NCBI GenBank assembly: GCA_963789555.1
Contig: CAWBKY010000002.1
Coordinates: 1 to 64,000, forward strand
Direction of reading: 5' to 3'
Length of the DNA stretch: 64,000 bases
DNA from: JACXTP01 sp963789555
GTDB taxonomy: Archaea; Thermoplasmatota; Thermoplasmata; Methanomassiliicoccales; UBA472
Shown: positions 57,765-64,000 of the stretch, in pieces
How positions within the stretch are numbered: position 1 is the stretch's first letter
Layout of the letters: each line of letters starts with the position of its first letter
Program-made: the position numbers and the translations under genes
Notes under the pieces: generated by a model
Database searches by the model: none
Seen by the model: only the letters and a program-made list of their open reading frames with translations
What the model was told of the DNA's origin: nothing

Positions 57765-59060
57765 ATGCGACCGGTCCTGCAGGTAGCCCTAGACCTCATG
57801 CACTTGAAGCGTGCGTTGGAGATTGCCAAGGAAGCTTTGGACGGGGGTGCCGACTGGATCGAGGCCGGCACGCCGCTGCTCAAGAGCGAGGGTGTGGAGG
57901 CGCTGCGCGCCTTGAAGAGGGCGTATCCCGGCTACACCCTGGTCGCCGACATGAAGACCATGGACGTGGGGGGCTTTGAGGTGGAGATCGCGGCCAAGGC
58001 AGGGGCGGACGTCGTCACCGTTCTGGGGTTGGCGGACGATTCCACCATTGAGGAGTCGGTCGCCGTGGCGCGCCGCTACGGGACCAAGATCATGGTGGAC
58101 CTCATAAACGTGCCCGACCTGACCGGGCGGGCCAAAAGGGTGGAGGAGCTTGGTGCCTCCTATGTCTGCATCCACACCGGCATCGACGAGCAGATGCGAG
58201 CCGGGAAGGGGATGAAGGAACTGGTCAAGGAGATGGCGTCTGCCGTTTCCATCCCCGTGGCCGTCGCTGGCGGGCTCACCTCAGAGACCGTGTCCGAAAT
58301 GCTCAAGGCCGGGGCCAGCATCGTCATCGTGGGCGGGGGCATCGTCAAGACGGAGGACGTCGCCGCCGCCACGAAGCGCATCAAGAAGGCCATGACCCAA
58401 GGCAAGTCCCTGCAGGCCAGTTTCGAGAAGAAGTACTCCCAGGACGAGCTCTTCGAGGCCTTTGGCAAGGTGTCCACCCCCAATGTGGCCGATGCGCAGC
58501 ACAAGCTGGGCGTCATGGAAGGCATAGTCATGCGCAGCCCGCACGGCACCAAGATGGTGGGGAGGGCGCTCACCGTGCAGACCTCCAAGGGAGATTGGGC
58601 CAAGCCGGTGGAGGCCATCGACCATGCCCGCAAGGGCGACATAATCGTGGTGGACGCCGGTGCCAGCAACGTGGCGGTCTGGGGGGAGCTGGCCTCCTGG
58701 AGCGCGAAGGTGCGCGGCGTGGCCGGGGTGGTCATAGACGGCGCGGGGCGGGACGTGGACGCCATCATCGACATGGAGTTCCCCATTTTCACCCGGCATG
58801 TCGCGCCACACGCGGGCGAGCCGAAGGGGTACGGCGGCATCGGGCAGGAGATCACCTGCGGTGGGCAGCTGGTGCGCAACGGGGACTGGATAATCGGGGA
58901 CGAGAACGGTCTGGTGGTCGTGCCCCAGGAGCGGGCCGTGGAGGTGGCCAATCGGGCCGTGGACGTCATGGAACGGGAGAACCGCATCCGGGAGGAGATC
59001 AAGCGCGGACGGACGCTGTCCTCGGTGCAGGAGCTGGAGAAATGGGAACAGATCCGTTGA
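57765..59060 (+). CDS. Bifunctional 3-hexulose-6-phosphate synthase / RraA-like protein
   Basis: 431 aa. Residues 1-212 are the orotidine-decarboxylase-superfamily hexulose-phosphate synthase (LQVALDLMHLKRALEIAKEA; LVADMKTMDVGGFEVE with the DxKxxD catalytic set; VAVAGGLTSETVSEMLKAGA). Residues 225-431 are RraA-like (TPNVADAQHKLGVMEG; VVDAGASNVAVWGELASWSA; GVVIDGAGRDVDAI). In archaea lacking the oxidative pentose phosphate route the synthase runs in reverse to make ribulose 5-phosphate. The RraA part is a known fusion partner of unclear role. A TATA-like GATAATAAAC at 57734-57743 and no Shine-Dalgarno suggest a leaderless mRNA. Confidence 0.92.
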   Translation: MRPVLQVALDLMHLKRALEIAKEALDGGADWIEAGTPLLKSEGVEALRALKRAYPGYTLVADMKTMDVGGFEVEIAAKAGADVVTVLGLADDSTIEESVAVARRYGTKIMVDLINVPDLTGRAKRVEELGASYVCIHTGIDEQMRAGKGMKELVKEMASAVSIPVAVAGGLTSETVSEMLKAGASIVIVGGGIVKTEDVAAATKRIKKAMTQGKSLQASFEKKYSQDELFEAFGKVSTPNVADAQHKLGVMEGIVMRSPHGTKMVGRALTVQTSKGDWAKPVEAIDHARKGDIIVVDAGASNVAVWGELASWSAKVRGVAGVVIDGAGRDVDAIIDMEFPIFTRHVAPHAGEPKGYGGIGQEITCGGQLVRNGDWIIGDENGLVVVPQERAVEVANRAVDVMERENRIREEIKRGRTLSSVQELEKWEQIR

Positions 59061-59740
59061 TGAACCTGCACAACCACACCCAATATTCGGATGGTTGGCA
59101 TACCCCCGAGGATGTGGTGCGACGCGCCTGGCAGGGCGGGCTCAGGCAGGTGGCCATCACCGACCATCTGATGACGAGCAAGGTGCCCAAGCCCTTGACC
59201 TTGGATGGTTTCGAGCGCTATCACCGCAATCTACTGGCATTGAAGGAGATGTACGCCGGCAGGATGCAGGTGCTGGCGGGGGTGGAGATAGACTCCAACC
59301 CAGAACGGTGCGACCTGGAGGCCCTTCCTTTCGACCTGATCAACCGACTGGACCTGGTGCTCTTCGAGTACGTGCAGGACCGGCAGCACGGTGGGGCCAG
59401 CATCAAGGAGCTAGGGCCGATATTCGAGCGGATCAAGGTCCCCATCGGACTGTGCCATTGGGACGTGGACCGTATCTTCAAGGATGACCGCCCGGAGGAC
59501 GTGGCGGAACTACTTGCCAGCCATGGCCTTTTCGTAGAGGTGAGCACCTCCGACTTCTATCGCAGGGAGGGCAAGCCCTTCTTCGTGCTGGGCGAGCGGT
59601 TCTTCCGGCAGTTCGACGGCAAGGTCCGTCTCTCGATCGGCACGGACATGCACCGTCGCCTCGACGAGGTGGTCAACATCCGTTCCGGGCAGGATTTCGT
59701 GCGTCGCTTGGCGCTGCAGGATATGATGCTTTATCGATAG
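59060..59740 (+). CDS. PHP-domain metal-dependent phosphoesterase
   Basis: 226 aa. PHP motifs with metal-binding residues: NLHNHTQYSDGWHTPED, VAITDHLM, VLAGVEIDSN, GLCHWDVDR and SIGTDMHRR. Start ATG overlaps the stop of the fusion gene above (TGATG), so translation is coupled. Substrate unknown; a sugar-phosphate or nucleotide phosphatase is plausible from context. Confidence 0.88.
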   Translation: MNLHNHTQYSDGWHTPEDVVRRAWQGGLRQVAITDHLMTSKVPKPLTLDGFERYHRNLLALKEMYAGRMQVLAGVEIDSNPERCDLEALPFDLINRLDLVLFEYVQDRQHGGASIKELGPIFERIKVPIGLCHWDVDRIFKDDRPEDVAELLASHGLFVEVSTSDFYRREGKPFFVLGERFFRQFDGKVRLSIGTDMHRRLDEVVNIRSGQDFVRRLALQDMMLYR

Positions 59741-59770
59741 GATGAAAATAGGACCGAAGGAAGAGGTTTC

Positions 59771-60652
59771 TCAGCGGTACTGGCCCTTCTCGCTCGCCAT
59801 CTGCTCCAGGCGCCTGATGCGCTCTTGCATGGGCGGGTGGGTGGACAGCATGCTGACGATGGCGCCCCCGCGGAACGGGTTCACTATGAACAGCGAGCTC
59901 GTCGAGGGGCTGGCATGGCTGTTGTCCATGGGGTATTGCTTCACGCCCGCGTCCAATTTCCGGAGCGCGCTGGCCAGCCAGAGGGGGCGGCCGCACAGCT
60001 CGGCGCCCTTGGCGTCCGCCTTGTACTCCCGGCTGCGGGATATCGCCAGCTGGACGAGCAGTGCCGCGATGGGCAGCGTGACCGCCACTAGCAGTATGAT
60101 GATCCAGTTGTCGCTCCGGTTGAACATGGAGCCCCAGAAGGCGATCCTAGCGGCGAAGGCCACCGCCCCGGCCACCGTGGCGGCGACGGTCATCACCAGC
60201 ACATCGCGGTTCTTGACGTGGGCCAGCTCATGGGCCAGCACTCCGGTGAGCTCGTTGTCGTCCAGGGTGCGGAGCAACCCCTCGGTCGCTGCCACCACTG
60301 CCTTCTTCGGCGTCCTGCCGGTGGCGAAGGCGTTGGGGTTCTGGCTGGGGACTATGGCCACGCGAGGCATGGGCAGCTGCGCCCGCTGCGACAGGTCGCG
60401 CACGATGCGGTGCATGCGCGGCGACTCGGCCTCGCTCACGACCTTGGCCCGGTACATCTTCAGGATGATGGTGTCGCTGAAGAAGTAAGAGACCACGTTG
60501 ATCCCTACCGCGATGATGAAGAAGATGAACATCGTCGCGGTCAACCCCAGACCGGGGAAGAGTGACCCGATGACCCAGCCGATCGCCACGAAGAGCAGGA
60601 TCAGGACCGCGAACATCATCAGGACCTTCGCGTTCGCTATGAATGCTCCCAT
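59771..60652 (-). CDS. htpX: HtpX-like membrane zinc metalloprotease
   Basis: 293 aa. Membrane helices at 11-34 and 38-58, zinc motif HELAH at 141-145, further helices at about 155-205, and third ligand in SREYKADAKG. Ends with the STHPPMQERIRRLEQM motif typical of HtpX. Degrades misfolded membrane proteins. Convergent with the PHP gene. Confidence 0.93.
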   Translation of the reverse strand: MGAFIANAKVLMMFAVLILLFVAIGWVIGSLFPGLGLTATMFIFFIIAVGINVVSYFFSDTIILKMYRAKVVSEAESPRMHRIVRDLSQRAQLPMPRVAIVPSQNPNAFATGRTPKKAVVAATEGLLRTLDDNELTGVLAHELAHVKNRDVLVMTVAATVAGAVAFAARIAFWGSMFNRSDNWIIILLVAVTLPIAALLVQLAISRSREYKADAKGAELCGRPLWLASALRKLDAGVKQYPMDNSHASPSTSSLFIVNPFRGGAIVSMLSTHPPMQERIRRLEQMASEKGQYR

Positions 60653-60812
60653 TTATTTCACCAGGCCGCTAATCCCGGCTCTTGCTATATAAAATTTTGA
60701 CCGGTTATTGACGGGGGCCATGCGTCCCAAGGGGTAGGTCCAATGATAGGTGTTCGCCCGCCATTGCAACGAATTTATACAGCGGTGTGTTTCCGACAAC
60801 GGAGGCTTGGAA

Positions 60813-61769
60813 ATGAAGGTCGCTTTGACCGGTGCCGCTGGTTTCATCGGAAGCACGCTCGCGGACCGGCTGCTGCAGGAAGGGCACCATGTGGTGGCCA
60901 TCGACAACTTCGACGATTACTACTCGGGCAAGATGAGGTTCCTTGAGCCGCACGTGGGCAAGGGATCTTTCGAGCTGCACCGCTCCAGCATCCTCGACCA
61001 GGCGGAGATGGCCCGGTTGTTCCAAGGTGTGGAGGTGGTCTACCATCTGGCAGCACAGGCCGGGGTGCGCATCTCCGTCAAGGACCCGATGCGCTCGCAC
61101 CAGGCCAACGCCACCGGTACGCTCAGCGTGCTGCTGGCGGCCAAGGAGGCGGGGGTGAGGCGGGTGGTGAGCTCCTCATCGTCATCGGTCTATGGCAACG
61201 CCCGCAAACTTCCAGTGTCCGAGACCGACCAGGCCATTCCGGTCTCGCCTTATGCGGCCAGCAAGCTCTCCGCCGAGATGTACTGCCGCCTGTTCTACGA
61301 GCTTTACGGCCTGCAGAGCGTCTCCCTCCGTTACTTCACCGTTTACGGCCCAAGGCAGCGCCCGGACATGGCCATACGCATTTTCACCGACCGGGCGCTC
61401 AAGGGCCTGAGGCCGCAGATCTTCGGTGATGGGGAGCAGACCCGTGATTTCACCTACGTCGATGACGTGGTGGACGCGGTCTACCGTTGCGGTTCGTGCC
61501 CAGACCCGAAGGGGGAGCCCTTGAACATCTGCTCCGGGCGGACCGTCACCGTGAACCATGTGGTGAGCGAGATACTCAAGGCCACCCGGCGCACCGACCT
61601 TAAGCCCGAACATCTGGGCACCCAGCAGGGAGATGTGGACCACACCTGGGGCGATAATCGCAAGGCCCGGGAGCTTCTCGGGTGGCAGCCAAAGGTCTCC
61701 ATCGAGGAGGGCATCGCCCGGTTCGTATCGTGGTATGAGGAAATGCGCGAGCTGCACTCAGAAATGTAA
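60813..61769 (+). CDS. NAD-dependent sugar nucleotide epimerase (GalE/UDP-glucuronate epimerase type)
   Basis: 318 aa extended short-chain dehydrogenase. NAD motif LTGAAGFIGSTLADRLL, VYHLAAQAGVR, catalytic SSSSSVYGN and YAASK pair, and substrate motifs SLRYFTVYGPRQRPDMAI and GEQTRDFTYVDDVVDAV. Residues fit a UDP-glucose 4-epimerase or UDP-glucuronate epimerase; exact sugar not decidable. Start ATG 60813 follows GGAGG by 7 nt. Probably feeds surface glycan synthesis. Confidence 0.9.
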   Translation: MKVALTGAAGFIGSTLADRLLQEGHHVVAIDNFDDYYSGKMRFLEPHVGKGSFELHRSSILDQAEMARLFQGVEVVYHLAAQAGVRISVKDPMRSHQANATGTLSVLLAAKEAGVRRVVSSSSSSVYGNARKLPVSETDQAIPVSPYAASKLSAEMYCRLFYELYGLQSVSLRYFTVYGPRQRPDMAIRIFTDRALKGLRPQIFGDGEQTRDFTYVDDVVDAVYRCGSCPDPKGEPLNICSGRTVTVNHVVSEILKATRRTDLKPEHLGTQQGDVDHTWGDNRKARELLGWQPKVSIEEGIARFVSWYEEMRELHSEM

Positions 61770-61798
61770 GAAATGGAAGGGGTTTGTCTGGTGGTGGC

Positions 61799-62444
61799 TC
61801 AGCCCGACACGTAGACGACGTTGCGGCCCCGTTGCTCCGCCCGGAGTCGGCCGTTGTCCACCATGTCCTTGATCAGGTCACCCAGCTCGTCCGGGTCCAG
61901 GCCTGAGCCCTCGGAAAGGTCGTGGAACGTCACCCCGCCCTCGCGCCCGAACATGGACGTGATGTTGGCGAGCTTTCGTTCCTCGGCCTCGCGGATCTCG
62001 CGTTCCCGCTCCTCTTGGGCGCGCTTCTCCTCGGCCTCCCGGATCTCCTTCTCGCGGAGCGGCCATCAACTGCTCCACCTTGTGCTTGAACTGGGAGTTG
62101 GCCTCGTGCTTGAACTTGGCCGGGTCGGTCTCGAGCAATGCGCTGAGCTGTTCGACGTTAAGACCCGCCTCCGCCCACCCTTTCATGCCTTCGCTGGCCT
62201 TGACCTGCAAAACCCCTTCGGCATCGGCCGGCGCGCTCAGGCTGGGGATATAGCGGACCTCCATGCCCCTCAATGAAGAATGGAGCGCCGCCATCTTTTG
62301 GTCCAGCTCCACTTCGTCGGAGACATCGCCCTCGAACAACGGTTGTCCCTTGACCTTATGGAAGCCTTCTTCCCTCATGATCTTGGTCACATCGGCCGGA
62401 GGTCGGCCCTCGCTGGAATAGATGACGCGTATGTAAGCCTTCAT
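61799..62444 (-). CDS. Charged coiled-coil protein with C-terminal winged-helix domain (one frame break)
   Basis: About 215 codons. N-terminus MKAYIRVIYSSEGRPPADVT, an alpha/beta domain to residue 90, then (after a frame break near 62060) a Glu/Arg-rich helix (REKEIREAEEKRAQEERERE) and a winged-helix end (FHDLSEGSGLDPDELGDLIK, VDNGRLRAEQRGRNVVYVSG). May bind DNA; no known family recognised. Divergent from priS, sharing a 115-bp upstream region. Confidence 0.65.
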
Positions 62445-62559
62445 CTTGCTCACTACCAAACTAATCCCGGAAGGGGAATTAAAAGGGTGCGAGCAGAATC
62501 GGGGATTTGATAATGAGGGCGGAAAAAGAGATTATGGGCCATACCATATACCGCCCGAC

Positions 62560-63762
62560 ATGACGCCAGAACAGGAGTACGCCATGAGGTGGTTCCGGGA
62601 CTATTACTCCAGGAGCGCCATGCCGCCCCCGTTCGACTTCACCGGTCGGGAGTTCGGTTTCATGTTCTTCGACAAGGACTTCGTGAGGAGGCACGTGGGC
62701 TTCAAATCGCCGGAGGACCTGGGCCGCTATCTGGTCTCCCAGGTGCCGATGCATGTCTATTACTCCTCGGCCCATTACGAGAACCCCTCCGCGCCGAAGA
62801 TGGAGCAGAAGGGCTGGCGCGGCGCCGATCTGGTCTTCGACCTGGACGCGGACCACATCCCTGGGGCGGACAAGATGACCTATGAGGAGATGCTCTATGT
62901 GGTGAAGCAGGACATGATCCGCCTTTTGGACGATTTCCTCCTGGGCGACCTGGGGTTCGCCGAGGAGGAGGTGCGCATCACCTTCTCCGGGGGTCGGGGG
63001 TACCATGCCCATGTCCAGTCGGACCGGGTGCAGAGGCTTGGCTCTCATGAGCGCAGCGAGGTGGTGGACTTCGTCTCCGGCACGGACCTGGACTTCGAAT
63101 GGATCTTCAAGGAGCGCTCCTCCATGAAGAAGGAGTACAAGACCGTGACCAAGGTGGAGATGTCCACCCTCATCCCGCCAGAGGGGTCTGGGGGATGGAA
63201 GGGCAAGGTGCGGAGGCGCCTCTCCGAGCTGATGAGCGAGGTGGAGACCCTTGATTTCGAGGAGGCCAGGCAGAGGTACCCGGCCTTCGCCAAGTTGAAC
63301 GACAGACAGTACTTCTTCCTGCAGCAGGCGCTTGGTGCGGACCGCTCCGGCAAGAACGGTAGGCAGCTCATCCTGGAGAACAACAGTCTGGAGTACATCA
63401 CCGATGCCAAAGGCAAGGAGGCCTTGTTGCAATGCGTGAGGGACACGGTCCGCGTCGGAGCGGCGGCCCAGGTGGACGAGCCGGTGACCAGGGACATAAA
63501 GCGCCTGATACGTTTGCCCGGGTCGCTGCATGGCAAGACCGGCATGAGGGTGATCTCCATGAGCAGGGACGGCCTCACCGGTTTCGACCCGTTGCGGGAC
63601 GCCTTCCCTTCGATATTCCCTGACACCCCTCAGAAGGTGGAGGTGCGCTCCCGGGTCGACCTCAAGCTCAAGGGACAGCGCGTGCACGGGGAAGGGGTCA
63701 TCGAGGTCCCCACCTTCGCCGCCATCTTCCTCGCGCTGCGTTATAAGGCGCGAATAATCTGA
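62560..63762 (+). CDS. priS: DNA primase small (catalytic) subunit PriS
   Basis: 400 aa archaeo-eukaryotic primase that makes the RNA primers for replication. Seen: PPPFDFTGREFGFMFFDKDF, catalytic DLDADH (about 94-99), SGGRGYHAHVQSDRV (about 143-157) and the C-terminal RLIRLPGSLHGKTGMRVI motif. Start ATG 62560 (MTPEQEYAMRWF) matches the family N-terminus; the frame is open further upstream but has only a distant TTG. The large subunit PriL is not in the window. Confidence 0.92.
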   Translation: MTPEQEYAMRWFRDYYSRSAMPPPFDFTGREFGFMFFDKDFVRRHVGFKSPEDLGRYLVSQVPMHVYYSSAHYENPSAPKMEQKGWRGADLVFDLDADHIPGADKMTYEEMLYVVKQDMIRLLDDFLLGDLGFAEEEVRITFSGGRGYHAHVQSDRVQRLGSHERSEVVDFVSGTDLDFEWIFKERSSMKKEYKTVTKVEMSTLIPPEGSGGWKGKVRRRLSELMSEVETLDFEEARQRYPAFAKLNDRQYFFLQQALGADRSGKNGRQLILENNSLEYITDAKGKEALLQCVRDTVRVGAAAQVDEPVTRDIKRLIRLPGSLHGKTGMRVISMSRDGLTGFDPLRDAFPSIFPDTPQKVEVRSRVDLKLKGQRVHGEGVIEVPTFAAIFLALRYKARII

Positions 63763-63826
63763 ACGTGCCATTTGAACAGTAAGTTTTATTAAACAAAATG
63801 TATATTTTTCTCGGGATGGGTTCGGG

Positions 63827-64000
63827 ATGAAAAGCACCAGACAAGAGATGGAAGGAGGTTACCGGCTGGACAGCATACGCCGGGTGAAGAGGTACCTCTA
63901 CATGGCGCAGGCGGCGATCCTGGTCTCCTTCGCCCTGTTCCTGATGTGGACCAATGGGAACATCTCTGCCTTCCCGTTCCTGATCGACCTACCCCTCCTC
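63827..64000 (+). CDS. Membrane protein, N-terminal part (cut by window end)
   Basis: 58 codons to the edge. MKSTRQEMEGGYRLDSIRRV is a basic amphipathic start, followed by a membrane helix (MAQAAILVSFALFLMWTNG). An AT-rich promoter with TTTTATTAAA (63784-63793) lies 35-45 nt upstream. Function unknown. Confidence 0.55.
   Translation, partial: MKSTRQEMEGGYRLDSIRRVKRYLYMAQAAILVSFALFLMWTNGNISAFPFLIDLPLL

Noticed and set aside
1..64000. CRISPR array, IS element, prophage or rRNA operon
   Set aside because: No regularly spaced repeats, transposase, integrase, phage structural gene or rRNA-like sequence was found on either strand.

Overview
The window is archaeal chromosome, most likely from the Thermoplasmatota (a Methanomassiliicoccales-like or related uncultured lineage). 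Evidence for archaea: deoxyhypusine synthase, an MCM helicase, small-subunit primase PriS, NMD3, Tsr3, type IV pilins with archaeal signal peptides, KaiC/RAD55-like ATPases, an Lhr helicase and TATA-box promoters. The phylum is an inference from gene style: gyrase instead of only topoisomerase VI, several DUF835, KaiC-like and zinc-ribbon proteins, and high GC with AT-rich intergenic promoters. No rRNA is present to settle it.

Layout. 1-4 kb: deoxyhypusine synthase (cut by the window edge), a tiny ORF, a coiled-coil/KaiC-like protein, an unknown protein and tRNA-Phe. 4.3-10.8 kb: a type IV pilus operon (pilin, ATPase, two TadB/TadC-type membrane proteins, second ATPase). 10.8-19.5 kb: a DUF998 membrane protein, a giant CARDB surface protein with a cytoplasmic zinc-ribbon tail, a coiled-coil zinc-ribbon protein and a KaiC-like ATPase. 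19.6-26 kb: gyrB-gyrA, each with an intein. 26-36 kb: thiC, zinc-ribbon and DUF835 proteins, an unusual tRNA-Thr, an endonuclease IV-like protein, an adenosine-specific kinase, a methyltransferase, an OGG-type glycosylase, an HTH regulator and a thiM-thiE fusion. 36-48 kb: a ~1800-residue Lhr-type helicase, surface and cupredoxin proteins, two-subunit fumarase and an ABC exporter. 47-55 kb: NMD3, DUF424 and an mcm gene carrying four inteins, with two origin-recognition-box-like palindromes upstream, then Tsr3 and ArsC. 55-64 kb: a second pilin, a KaiC-like pair, a hexulose-phosphate synthase/RraA fusion with a PHP protein, HtpX, a sugar epimerase, a winged-helix protein, PriS and the start of a membrane protein.

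Standout signals. Six inteins lie in 34 kb, all in replication or topology genes (mcm x4, gyrA, gyrB). All keep their terminal splicing residues and three lack a homing-endonuclease domain. The DNA directly upstream of mcm has two same-orientation dyads resembling archaeal ORB elements, so a replication origin or Orc1/Cdc6-controlled mcm promoter is plausible. tRNA-Thr(CGU) has a roughly 22-nt hairpin-forming insertion in its D-loop. KaiC-like ATPases appear fused to, or beside, coiled-coil, zinc-ribbon and pilin genes.

Quality caveat. About forty reading-frame breaks interrupt otherwise well-conserved genes, including gyrA, gyrB, mcm and lhr. Because these are normally essential or highly conserved and the homology resumes in a neighbouring frame, uncorrected indels in the assembly are likelier than true pseudogenes. 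Broken genes are therefore annotated over their full span, with break positions given.
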